A stretch of DNA of 64,000 nucleotides from Macrothele yani (Eukaryota; Arthropoda; Arachnida; Araneae; Macrothelidae). Of this stretch, positions 54,694 through 64,000 are shown piece after piece. The notes beneath the pieces were generated by a model. That model saw nothing but the letters and a program-made list of their open reading frames with translations, searched no databases and was not told the origin of the DNA. Within the stretch, counting starts at the first letter, position 1. Each line of letters starts with the position of its first letter. The stretch lies in contig CM077001.1 of assembly GCA_039090855.1 (NCBI GenBank), forward strand, positions 120,654,922 through 120,718,921, in the 5' to 3' direction. The translations under genes and the position numbers were made by a program.

Positions 54694-56022
54694 CACTCCC
54701 GGACAATGCAATTTGAGCACCTAGAAGAAAACATGCTACAACCGCGAAACTTTGCAAATAGTTTCGAGTGCGTGCTGGTATGCAAATGATCCACGTTTGG
54801 TGTGATTGCGCATGACCGCACACCCTGTGGTAGCGCTGCAAGACGAACGCGCAGCCTTATAAACTGGCGTATAGTCGATGCCCCATGAAAGCGAAACGCA
54901 CCGGCCGACGCAAGCAAGAGTACAAAGTGACAAGAATGCCGGGTAGACGCCAGAGCAGCCTTTACGCAACTTACGGTCTCTGAAAGAGGGCTAATCATCG
55001 GGATGAAAACCGCAGGGTGTTCTGCTCGCCGTATAGCCCACCGCGTGGATCGTTCTGACCATACGGTCCGACTGTGTTGGGAGCAGTGAACACGTGGCGG
55101 CACTGCCACACGGCGGAGCGGCTCCGGACGGACCACCGGTAGAGAAGATCGACATATCGTGCGCCAGGGACGAACGGATCCCACGGGGACCCGGTCTACT
55201 ATATAGGCAGATGTAGTGGCTCCTGTGTGCCCACGAACCATTTCCCGACACCTCGCGGAAGCGAATCTCCGATCCCAGCCTCAGTGTGCAGTGGTGCCAG
55301 GCCAGAGCGACGTGGAACGCCACAGACTGGCGACGTGTGGTGTTTAGCGATGAGTACCGCTTCATTTTGGGGACAGATGGTCATCGTGTCTGGGTGTGGT
55401 GGTCCCCGACTCAATGGTACAATCGCAAACTGGGCACCCCGCTATCGAGCGCAACACCTCCCTCACTGCATGCTGTAGAGCCACAGCCTACTATTGCCGA
55501 TCAGCTCTAGTAGTGGCACGTGTGTTATTGGCGGGCCAGCGGTATGTGCATGAGATTCTACGGCCCCATGTGCTTCCTGGCCGGGATTCCAAGTGCGCCA
55601 TACCAACAGAAAAATGCCCGCGCGCATACGGCTTGGGTGGCACAGGACTGCCAACGTCATGTCCAGACCCTTCCATGGCTTGCTCGTTCCCCGGACATGT
55701 GCCCTGTCGAGCATGTGTGGGACCAGTTGAAACGCCAGTTGCCGCCGTGCCACACTATCCGGGATTTGGAGCACACCATCCAACACGTGTGGGCCAGTCT
55801 GCCGCAGGACAACATTAGGCGTCTATTCGCCTCCATGTCGGACCGTATTGCAGCATGTATCGCAGCACAAGGAGGTGCAACGCGCTATTGAAGAAGACCG
55901 AACTGTGGGCCACATAGAGTCCAGCAGCTCTATGTGTCATTCATCTCTATCATTACGTCCATAAAATTTCAGTCTATTCCGAGGTTTCGTTCTTGGTGCG
56001 CAGATTTCATTGTCCTTGAGTT
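54694..56022 (+). mobile_element. Tc1-like element G, nested in a LINE
   Basis: Imperfect inverted ends (CACTCCCGGACAATGCAATT at the left, a similar complement at the right), with TA at 54692-54693 and 56023-56024. 1,329 bp. Removing it restores the host RT frame. Confidence 0.92.
54937..55888 (+). pseudogene. Tc1-like transposase, frameshifted, second Asp lost
   Basis: Starts MPGRRQ (54937). Pieces follow in several frames: SERGLIIGMKTAGCSARRIA (first DNA-binding region), RTISRHLAEANLRS (second), WRRVVFSDEYRFILGTDGHR (first Asp), then QQKNARAHTAW, where the usual QQDN has Lys in place of the catalytic Asp. SPDMCPVEHVWDQL keeps the Glu and MSDRIAACIAAQGG ends the protein. It cannot be active. 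Confidence 0.88.
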
Positions 56023-56446
56023 TATATTAAATAGACATGGTGACATTACACAACCTTGTCTGACTCCTGCACCAATAGAAAACCATTTTGATAAAACTCC
56101 ATTCACTCGTGCACAAGCTCTCCTTCCAGCATCCATGGCTTTTACACTATAAGTAGATTCCCAGTAACACCATATTCATTCAATACCTTCCACAAAAGTG
56201 TCCTATTTACTCGGTCATAAGCTTTCTCTAAATCTATGAAGGCAGAAAAAAACTTTCTTACCAACAGCCAGACACTTTTCAATCTTCATGCGTAATGCAA
56301 AAAAATAAATTTTTCTGTTGTCAAAAATTCCGTTTATTTCAGAAAAGTCCGTTCCAAGTTTTTCCGTATTTAAACAGAAATTTCACAAAATCTGCACTCT
56401 CTTTCAGCCCTTTCCCCAGATAATCCTTTTGCAGCAGTTAAGATCG

Positions 56447-56517
56447 AACCACCATCGTTTCAGTTGGTTCAACAGATAACGCGCGCCTTTAACCACTGAG
56501 CTAGAAACACTCTGAAC
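56447..56517 (-). other. tRNA-like sequence in repeat J
   Basis: On the minus strand it has A-box-like TAGCTCAGTGGTTAAAGGCG and B-box-like GGTTCGATC at tRNA spacing. The acceptor ends pair poorly. It is probably a tRNA-derived relic rather than a functional gene. Confidence 0.5.
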
Positions 56518-56931
56518 ACAGAATCACGTTCATCGTAAAACAAATTAGGCGACGATGAGAATTTTTTTTTTATCGTTAATACGAGTTATTTAGTCACTTT
56601 ATTTTCTGTTGGAGCTTAATATTTTCCTGAATAGATTTGTAGTGATTTCTTTTTCTGTCGGAGAACTTTCACATTTTTCATCGTGATTTTTCGAAGCAAA
56701 AAATGCTTTGCAACTTGATCTTTTTAAACTGACAGTGAGTTTGAATTCTTTTAAAAAAAAAAAAAGAAAAAGGTGAAATGTACTTTTTTATAGTATTATT
56801 TCACAAAACTTCTAAATATAAAATTTACTCTTCATAGCTATAATAGTTTTTGTTTTAAGGGATCCAAAGACTGATACATGTAGACATCGTATTATCACCT
56901 GTACAATAATAAGTTAAGCACCCGGTTTATA

Positions 56932-58152
56932 CACTGAAGTGTCAGAAAAACTGATACACCCGTCTAATACTTGGTAGGTCTCCCACGGGAGCGCAAGACT
57001 GTAGAAATGCGACGGGGCATGAACTCCACTAGCTTCTGGAAATATGGCAATGCACACCATACTTCCTGCAGAGCGTTCCACAATTCGGGTGTATTCCGAG
57101 GTCTCGGATTCCTGTGTTCGATAGCGCGTTGCATGGCATCCTAAATGTGTTCTATCACGTTCACATCTGGGGACTTGGGTGGGAATGGCAACACCCCAAA
57201 CTCAGATGTGCGCTCCTCTAACCATAATGTGGCATCCCTACACTTGTGTGCAGGTGCATTGTCTGTTGGAACAGGCCCAACCCATCAGCATGAATGCAGG
57301 ACATGAACGGGTGTACCTCGTCAGAAAGGAAGCGCACATAGCGTTGGCCGGTCACAGACGTTTGTAGACGTAGCAAGGGTCCCAGTGAAGTCCTACTAAA
57401 CACACCCTATACCGTTACGGACCCCCACCAGTTGGGACAGTTCCCTGTTGACAGGCGGGATCCATGGCTTTATGGGGTTTGCACCACATATGAATCCTTC
57501 CATCTGCCCGATACAATTGGAAACGCCACTAGTCAGACCAGGCTACTTGTTTCAAAGCATCAAGTGTCCAGTGGCGGCGTTGCAGTGCCCAAGCAAGGCG
57601 TATAGCTCTGTGTCGTGCATCCATCAAGGGGACTCGAGTTGGGCGTCGGCTCCCAAAGCCCATATCGTGCAGGGTACGTTGCACAGTCCGGACGCTGATG
57701 CTTCTTGAGACTCCAGCATTGAATTCCGATTATACGTACGAGAGGGTTGCACGCCTATCGCGTAAAAAGATTCTTGACAGCCGACGATGGTCACGTTCAC
57801 CCAATGTCTTTTTATGGCCACACTGGTATCGTAGGTTGGAGGTTTCGCCGGAATTCTTGTAGTCACGGTACATACACCCTTGCAATGGTCGTCCGTGAAA
57901 ATCCGGACTTCGTTTCTACCTCCGAAATACAGTATTATGGCCCATCTCACGAGCGCCAATTATGACACCGCGTTGAAAATCGCTTAAAGCGTTATTACTT
58001 GTCATTCTCATGCCGAAAACAGCTCCGACAGCTGGCAAAGGTGTCTATCGCTTTATATACGCAATGGCGGACGCAACCGAGTACGCGCATAGGTGGCGTT
58101 GCTATGTATTTTGCATAAGCTCGTCTGTACCAGTTTTTCTGGCACTTCAGTG
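56932..58152 (-). mobile_element. Tc1-like element H, nested in repeat J
   Basis: Inverted ends CACTGAAGTGTCAGAAAAAC and CACTGAAGTGCCAGAAAAAC, with TA at 56930-56931 and 58153-58154. 1,221 bp. Confidence 0.93.
56960..58015 (-). pseudogene. Tc1-like transposase, heavily mutated
   Basis: Minus-strand pieces from MRMTSNNALSDFQRGVIIGA (about 58010), through SVRTVQRTLHDMGFGSRRPT and QVAWSD followed by a stop at the DES box, to PDVNVIEH with the Glu, and PRRISTVLRSRGRPTKY at the end. Many stops and shifts. Order and spacing match a full Tc1 protein. Confidence 0.85.
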
Positions 58153-58602
58153 TATAGATAACAATATATAACAAACAGCTGGTTCACAAAATGGGGGACA
58201 GAACAAGAAATATCCTGTGCCACAATGAACAAAATTCATGCCATATGCTATCCACAATATCCGATCTCGCTACGGAACTTCAAATGTAGATTATTCGACA
58301 TTCGATTAAAATTTAAAATTCAATAAAACCTCAAATATTCTCACCAGATCGCTCCTATTACTGATAATTTTTCGTCATACGGATACGGAAAAAGTGAGGG
58401 CGAAGTTGTTCCGTTAATATACGAAAGCAATTGCGGAAAAGTTTCTGAAAATTCAGAATTTTCCCGTGGTACGACAAATCCGTGAAATTCAGCTTTATTT
58501 CGTCATTTCACGGAAAAGGTTGTATCAAAAATATGCTTCGTCAATTCAAGAAAGGGATCTCGGAAAGTAACTCCTGAATTTCATCAGACCTTTTTTTACA
58601 GT

Positions 58603-59072
58603 GCAATGTCGTCAAAAACATTCTCTATTGCGTAGAAGTCTAGATATCGCGCTGGGAAGAACAGCACCTGGACACGTGACGTATATTCTAATTTAATTTC
58701 TATTTTTATTTTATTTCCGCACGTATCAGGTAACCACAAAAGTATCTGCCGTGTTTCGAGAAAGCCAAAGAAACACCCTGTAATGACTGAATTCGCAAAT
58801 TCAATCATTACAATTAAATTTGCGTCTGATGTTTTTGTATGTTGTTTGTAGTCAGAATTGAGGAACTAGGTGGGACAACGATTTATCCACAACAACATGG
58901 TTCTGAGAAATTCGATTTCTTAAAGATTTTGAACAGCACATACTTATGTGTACAGGCATATAAAAATAGCAATTGTTATAAAAATAAAAATACATTTACT
59001 GATATAAAAAACGAAACAACCGCATAACACACTTTAAGTCGTTGTTCCAGCCCAGCTCATCAATTTCTGTTT
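58603..59072. other. Unassigned sequence
   Basis: AT-rich, no gene or recognised repeat. Confidence 0.4.
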
Positions 59073-59486
59073 GTCCCCTCCTGAAAATTAATCTCAGTTT
59101 GCCCCCACCTGAAAACTAATTTCAGTTTGTCCCCTCTTGAAAACTAATTTCCTTTTGTCCCCCCTGAAAACTAATCTCAGTTTGCCCCCACCTGAAAACT
59201 AATTTCAGTTTGTCCCCTCTTGAAAACTAATTTCAGTTTGCCCCCCCTGAAAACTAATCTCAGTTTGCCCCCACCTGAAAACTAATTTCAGTTTGTCCCC
59301 TCTTGAAAACTAATTTCAGTTTGCCCCCCCTGAAAACTAATCTCAGTTTGCCCCCACCTGAAAACTAATTTCAGTTTGTCCCCTCTTGAAAACTAATTTC
59401 AGTTTGTCCCCCCCCCCCTGAAAACTAATCTCAGTTTGCCCCCACCTGAAAACTAATTTCAGTTTGCCCCTCCTGAAAACTAATTT
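59073..59486 (+). repeat. Minisatellite of CTGAAAACTAATTTCAGTTTG units
   Basis: Repeated words are GAAAACTAATTTCAGTTTG followed by a C-run of variable length. Units of about 27 bp form a higher-order pattern of about 80 bp (CCCCTCTT, CCCCCC, CCCCACC). The array is interrupted by a SINE and a few bases resume after it. Confidence 0.92.
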
Positions 59487-59714
59487 GCCGCCCTGGTGGC
59501 GTAGTGGTCTAAGCGATTGCCTCTGATCATTTGTCCGAAAGGGGTCCGGGTTCGAATCCCGGTGAGGCATGGATGTTGTGTTTGTCTTACGGCACTGGCT
59601 GTCTCCTTTCCCTGGAACCAGTGACCCTAAATTAGGGACGGGCGACTGCTTATAGCCCATTGAGTTGCTCACGGTGGTCGTTAAACCTTCAAACAAAAAA
59701 AAAAAAAAAAAAAA
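59487..59714 (+). mobile_element. tRNA-Leu-like SINE in the minisatellite
   Basis: Full length. The target duplication GAAAACTAATTT (59475-59486 and 59715-59726) is a piece of the host array unit. Confidence 0.95.
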
Positions 59715-59726
59715 GAAAACTAATTT

Positions 59727-60850
59727 ATGTTAGCCCTCTCTTGAATTTTTTTTTTTTGTTTTTTTGTACCCTCCTGACAACTAAGCTATGGACGCCCATG
59801 CGTAAAATTCCTTTTTCTACTATTGTTAAGAATGTTGAGGTGGGGATACTGTATGTGGAAATTATTGCAATTGGGAATTTAATTAATCTAGTCATTGTTA
59901 AGGAGTCTAGTTGTGAGGCTCAGGTAATTTATTCTAGCTACGAGTTTCCCATAATTACGCTGGACGCAGAGGATATTACTTCTGTCTCTGGCGCTTTAGT
60001 TCCGTTTCACACTTCCTTCTTGTCTCCTCATCCCTAAGGTTGGAGTGTAGCACTGGTCGTCATCCACAAAGGAATTCATTCCTGAGCCATAAGCTTAATG
60101 TTCCGGTGGGGTCTTCCTCTTGTTATTTGACTCATATATTGAATTCTTGGGCGTTGTGCCGTTCCCAGTCCTAGATAGTGACGTCATTGCTGACGTCAGA
60201 GCTGACAGGAAAACTTTGAGGTGGAGAGAAGCAAGAGACGGAGTGAAATGCGTGGGAAGAGAGTTTGTTTGTTTTGATTTGTAGGGAGGATGACAAGGGC
60301 ATAAGAATCGTATTGTTTTTTTGTTTATTAAATTAAATGTTGCTTTGTGAATTTGTGATAGTCATTAATGAGTATTCGTGATGATTGTTAAGACGCCACA
60401 GCTTTAATATGAATAAAATGCTGCCAACGTAGTGGGATACGATAGTGTATTGTTTTCCTTCAAGGAATTTTTTTTTTTTTTTCGGATGCCATCTTGGATA
60501 ACTTCGAAATTTGTGAACAGAGTGGATAAGTCAAGTTATGACCGGATGTGATCAGCTCTATATATGTGCTATCAAACTAAGGATGGAAGACGTCAGTGCT
60601 GTTGCTATGAAATATAATTTTGTTTTTCACTTTGAAAATAGTTCCTTTTTAATTTAGAACACTCGTAACATACGAAAGTAAAAGTGTTCCTTAAGTGCGT
60701 CAGTACAAATAAAAGTGAATTTTGAAAATATATATATACGACAGTATAAAAGTTGCAGTAATCGGTATTGAGGAAATTTTGTACGGCAGTACTAATCGTT
60801 AGAATTGCAAATTCTTGTAGGTTGATAAGTTTACTGTTTTTTATCGCAAA
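59727..60850 (+). other. Leader region of the gypsy-type element, LTR not resolved
   Basis: The sequence upstream of the Gag start may contain a 5' LTR, but I could not find its edges or a primer binding site. An open frame at 59660-60037 overlaps the SINE and shows no domain. Direct GACGTCA words lie at about 60180-60200. Confidence 0.3.
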
Positions 60851-61947
60851 ATGACATATTTAGCGAAGGCAAAAAAAGAAGACTTACGACTTTTGGCAGA
60901 AGAGTTAGGAGAGAAAGTATCTCCCGACTATAAGATAGTGAATTAAAAAAAAAACTAATTTTAGGAAGTCAAGAGTACGAATAAGAATTCGTGAAAGAAT
61001 TATTAGCCACAATTATAAGAGTGAGAATAGATAAAGAGGAACTCGAGGAACGGAAAAGGAAAGAAGAAATGGAAGAACAGCAGAGGAAAGAGAATATGAA
61101 TTGGAATTACGACGAATTGAAACTGCAAGTAGAACACAAGGTAATGATTCAGAACAAACTGTAGGAGGAATGTTGGGAAGGCCTAAAATTGATTTACATA
61201 ATCTGATACCAACTTTTGATTCTAAAGAAGGAGACATAAGTCTATATTTGGTCTTGTTCGAAAGGCAAGTGCGTAAAGCACAAATAAAAAAAGCAGATTG
61301 GGTTTCGCATTTGATGGGATTACTACCGTATGAGCTTAATCAGCTTATAGCCAGAGAACCGGAAGAAGAGGCAGACAATTATGAATATGTAAAAACTCTG
61401 TTGCTAAAAAGATTTAAGCTAAGTCCAGAAAAATTTAGGCAAATGTTTGTGAGACATCAAAAGCAAGCATAGTTATCGTGGCGTGATTTTAGCTATAGAA
61501 TTCGAAATTATTGCACTGAATGGGTTTACAGGTCTTGAAATTTGTAATTTGGATCAGTTACTGGATCTAACGGTGACCGATCAGATGAAACGTCGAGTAC
61601 CAATAGAAGTACGTGAGTATTTTATTGATGAATGGACTAAGATTTCGTCATCGTCCAAACTTACGGAGATGTTGGATGACTATGACAATGTCCGGGGAAG
61701 TATGAAAAATGCTTCAATAAACATCCAGCAAAAGAGAAGAATGTGCCCAAATGGCGAACAAAACATTTGTACGATAATAGCAGTAGAAGTGAGCCTATCA
61801 CAGCTCAAAGAGATCGAGCTCATGAAGAACCTAATGTTTCTAGAACTAGGAATTTTGAAAATTTTGAACGCCGGAGGAGATTACAATGTTTTGAATGTGG
61901 ATCGTATAACCATCTTAGACCTCAATGTCCAAATTGGAAAAAAAAGT
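60851..61947 (+). pseudogene. Gag with zinc knuckle
   Basis: Starts MTYLAKAKKEDLRLLAEELG at 60851. A stop follows at about 60944, and the protein continues in shifted frames through an Arg/Glu-rich stretch. The capsid-like part is at 61170-61470 (PTFDSKEGDISLYLVLFERQ; SHLMGLLPYELNQL) and continues at 61495-61730. The knuckle CFECGSYNHLRPQC (CX2CX4HX4C) is at about 61890-61930. It would form the capsid and bind RNA. At least three frame changes break it. Confidence 0.8.
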
Positions 61948-61959
61948 CATGAATCAGCT

Positions 61960-62510
61960 TCTGCAACTGTAAATAGAATTTCAGAACTGACGGAGGATGA
62001 ATTGTTCATACCGTTTACAACTACCGGCAAAGTAAATGGGTTTAAAATGCCTATTTTACGAGATTCTGGAGCGACTATTGATATTGTTTGTCAGAAGCAT
62101 ATCACATCTCCAATGTTAACAGGAGAATATGTTTGGGTTCAGCAGCCCCTTGATGTCGCACCAACTTGTTTACCTTTAGCTCAAGTGCAACTGATAGGAG
62201 ATTTTGGTCACATCGTCACAGAAGCAGCTGTAATTAGAAATGAGCTTGACCAGGGCCGATATTTACTGGGAAATCATACTGCTGGTTTATTAGATCAGAT
62301 TAAGCACGATAAAGGATTAGTTCATCATGAATTAAATGCCGTGCAGACTAGGTCACAGAAGTTTTTGGAGGAAATGTCCAATGTTTCAGAAAATTGTGGG
62401 AAAGAACTTGAAAAGAGAAAAAATGAGAGCTCACCTAGTAATGTTGAAGTGTCGGGAATAGATTTAGCCGAGCGAGGAAGATGGTGTATTATTGCCAGTT
62501 ATACAAAATG
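61960..62510 (+). pseudogene. Aspartic protease region
   Basis: In the frame that ends at 62511, TTTGKVNGFKMPILRDSGAT holds the active-site D-S-G, as in retroelement proteases, followed by IDIVCQKHI. The flap and second hydrophobic region follow (RYLLGNHTAGLL). A Lys/Glu-rich linker runs to a stop at 62511. It normally cuts the Gag-Pol polyprotein. Confidence 0.75.
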
Positions 62511-63575
62511 ATCTCGATCCAATATGTTCGCTTTTAGAAATAGATCCTGATATTTTTGCTGCTGCACAGCGTCGAAGTAAGGATTTGAAACCGTTATTTG
62601 ATACTGTTGGGAATTCTTCCACTGATTTGTCGAAGGAATCGTATATTTTGGGGAACACATTATTAGTGAAACGGAGGGTAGACAAGACCGGTGTTGAGAG
62701 AGAACTACTCGTAGTTCCTGAAGAATATAGGGAAAGCCTTAGAGCTTTGTGTCATGAAGGAACCTCAGCTCACTAGGTGTGACGAAAACTAAGGATAGAA
62801 TATTTCGATATTTTTTCTGGCCTAGATGTTATAAAGAAATAGATGATTATGTGCGATCTTGTGAAAATTGTCAAAGAGCAGGAAAATCAGGTGATAAGAA
62901 AAAAGCTCCCTTAAAACTAGTACCAGTTGTTATCGAGTAAATATTTTCAAAGATAAATGTATAATAGATACATATGGTTCTTTACCACCTACTCCTACAG
63001 GAAAAATATATATTATCACTGCAATGTGTTTGTCTTCAAAATATCCTGATGCCGTAGCTGTGACTGGCATTGGGTCCGTATCAGTGATCGATGCGTTACT
63101 GCAGATTTTTAATCGTATGGGGTTTCCTAAAGAACTACAGTGTGACCAAGGAACTTCTTTCATGAGCGCTTCAACAACAGAATTTTTGGAATGATTTGGG
63201 ATAAAAGTAAAACATAGTTCGATTCATCATCCACAGAGCAATGTTGTTGAAAGATTTCACAGTACGATTAGGCGTATACTGCGAGTCTTGTGTTTGGAAG
63301 CAGCGCCCGATTGGGAATAGAACGTTCATTCAGCATTATTTACACTTCGAACTGTGACGCATGAAAGTAATGGGTTTACTCACGCAGAATTAGTACATGG
63401 GAAGAATTTAAGGACACCAGTTTCCCTGCTCTATGAGAAGTGGATGAAACCTGAAGGCATCGAAGAAGAAAATTCAGTCGTGGAATATGTGTTTCAGTTG
63501 ATAAATCGATTGAAAAAATGCCAGACAGTGGCTGTACAAAAAATGATACAAATGCAGGTAAAGAGAAAAACCTGA
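62492..63575 (+). pseudogene. Integrase: zinc-binding and catalytic core, broken
   Basis: The zinc-binding part has CHEGTSAH with the two His near 62750, then, after a frameshift, SCENCQRAG with the two Cys near 62855. The core follows: IDTYGSLPPTPTGK (first Asp, with a frame break just before), LQCDQGTSF (second Asp, about 63140) and HHPQSNVVERFHS (Glu, about 63240). A stop lies between the last two motifs, and one residue is missing in the SNGVVE-type box. Integrase would insert the DNA copy into the chromosome. Further frames continue to about 63575. Confidence 0.85.
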
Positions 63576-63576
63576 T

Positions 63577-64000
63577 ATGATAAGAATGCAGTAAAAAGAG
63601 AATTTAAAGAAGGTGATTTGGTGCTAGTATTGGCTACTTCCAGACCAAATAAGTTAGCTGTCCAATGGACTGGTCCAGGTACTATTGAGAGTAGAATATC
63701 TGATACTAACTATATTGTTAAGGTTCCTGGAAAGAAAATGCCATCGCAGATATATCATGTCAATATGCTTAAACCGTTCTACAAAAGACCAGAGTTAATT
63801 AATTTCTCATCTATTAGTGAACCACCGGATCAACCTGGTTTGGAAATAGAAATTCCTGGAATAGAAAATGATCCTAATGTTTTTAATTTTGCAGAAATTC
63901 TTCAGGAAAGTCGTTTGGAAGAAAGGCTAGAGGTAGAAAAAATTCGAGAATTGCAGGATTTGCTTTGTAATTACGGTACATCTTTTTCTAATGAACCTGG
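63577..64000 (+). CDS. Integrase C-terminus leading into RT start, partial
   Basis: An uninterrupted frame of about 141 codons to the window edge. FKEGDLVLVLATSRPNKLAV and VQWTGPGTIE, then YHVNMLKPFY, are the C-terminal gypsy integrase boxes. After about 60 further residues comes ELQDLLCNYGTSFSNEPG, like the segment (LLxxYxxxFSxxPG) that precedes the RT fingers in Ty3/gypsy elements. Because it lies downstream of integrase in the same frame, RT probably follows. The RT catalytic boxes are outside the window. Confidence 0.7.

Larger units (their letters stand above)
53600..56250 (-). pseudogene. Reverse transcriptase of the second LINE, split
   Basis: Order on the minus strand: AFIDLEKAYDRVNRTLLWKV (motif A, about 56247); GVRQGCVMSPCLFNI (motif B, about 56075-56030); then the Tc1 insert; FMDACIRDAKIENTGLCLG (from 54690); VCRLLYADDTVLLAES (motif C); SSLKVMAALGGFRRNDGFS; YGSETWVLQKKHRSRL; then the SINE; then a tail with MPRWFGHIERRSDEML. 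The frame between FNI and FMDA closes exactly when the Tc1 element and one TA are removed. Other frameshifts and stops exist. Confidence 0.85.
53590..56255 (-). mobile_element. Second non-LTR retrotransposon, broken by a SINE and a Tc1
   Basis: Minus-strand RT coding sequence from about 56255 to 53590. It is interrupted by a Tc1-like element (54694-56022) and a SINE (53886-54104). After removing both, the RT motif order is continuous. Its FIDLEKAYDRVNR and YADDTVLL boxes and YGSETWVLQKKHRSRL segment differ from those of the RTE-like LINE at 37816, so it is another family. Confidence 0.82.
56288..58602. repeat. Dispersed repeat J, fuller copy, split by a Tc1
   Basis: Homologous to 32930-33600 on both sides of the Tc1 insert. 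The left end has GCAAAAAAATAAATTTTTC and the right end TTTTTTTACAGTGCA, weakly like hAT-type MITE ends. Non-coding, with a tRNA-like segment at 56447-56517. Boundaries are approximate. Confidence 0.6.
60851..64000 (+). mobile_element. Ty3/gypsy-type element, integrase placed before RT
   Basis: Order on the plus strand: Gag, zinc knuckle, protease, integrase zinc-binding and core, a gypsy-like HVNMLKPF segment, then a segment like the start of gypsy RT at the window edge. No RT or RNase H lies between protease and integrase. This copia-like order with gypsy-like domains is the arrangement of Gmr1-type elements, first described from deuterostomes. Frameshifts and stops show this copy is degraded. 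The 3' part lies outside the window. Confidence 0.75.

Noticed and set aside
59343..59696. A protein of 117 codons on the minus strand
   Set aside because: It is SINE sequence joined to minisatellite; no domain.
340..59726. CRISPR-like arrays
   Set aside because: Tandem arrays here have no unique spacers between short repeats, and the window is eukaryotic.

Overview
This is a eukaryotic, AT-rich, repeat-saturated window. The mix of elements suggests an arthropod or a similar invertebrate with a large genome: at least twelve copies of one tRNA-derived SINE, eight Tc1-like DNA transposons, RTE-like LINEs with APE endonuclease, Penelope-like remnants with a GIY-YIG domain, a hAT element and a Ty3/gypsy-type element. 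The clade is an inference; nothing here fixes the species. I found no convincing host protein-coding gene. Almost every long reading frame belongs to a mobile element.

Layout. 0-5.6 kb: one SINE, half of a tRNA-like foldback element, and unassigned sequence that may include an old LTR. 5.7-9.5 kb: a tRNA-like palindrome, then a ~150 bp satellite whose units carry GACCTTTGACCCC, split by a 1.8 kb non-coding element with CCCAGCAAAAACAG ends. 9.9-18.4 kb: 93 bp, 102 bp and 72 bp tandem arrays and two foldback elements. A 497 bp terminal-repeat retrotransposon in miniature (TRIM) sits in the 72 bp array, and each of its LTRs holds a tRNA-like gene. 19.2-23.7 kb: a three-level nest of SINE, hAT transposon and minisatellite-ended foldback element. 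25.3-28.8 kb: a palindromic tRNA-like element broken by a SINE, a Penelope-like remnant, a two-unit minisatellite and a truncated Tc1. 28.8-31.4 kb: two more copies of the CCCAGCAAAAACAG family. 32-37 kb: a foldback, a tiny LINE stub, SINEs and Tc1 fragments. 37.8-43.8 kb: an RTE-like LINE split by a 2.9 kb LINE that has only ORF1. 45.4-52 kb: a cluster of Tc1-like elements, one Penelope-like palindrome and one tRNA-like palindrome. 52-59.7 kb: a SINE split by a solo LTR, a LINE split by a SINE and a Tc1, another Tc1 inside an older repeat, and a 27 bp-type array holding a SINE. 60.8-64 kb: a degraded Ty3/gypsy-type element with the order Gag, protease, integrase, then what looks like the start of RT.

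The elements do not form a pathway. They are layers of insertion, and many junctions can be read base by base because target duplications and interrupted host repeats survive. Three observations deserve follow-up first: the TRIM with tRNA genes in its LTRs (17805-18301), the integrase-before-RT gypsy element (60851-64000) and the ORF1-only LINE (40612-43543). The recurrent palindromes whose arms carry different tRNA-like sequences are a fourth.
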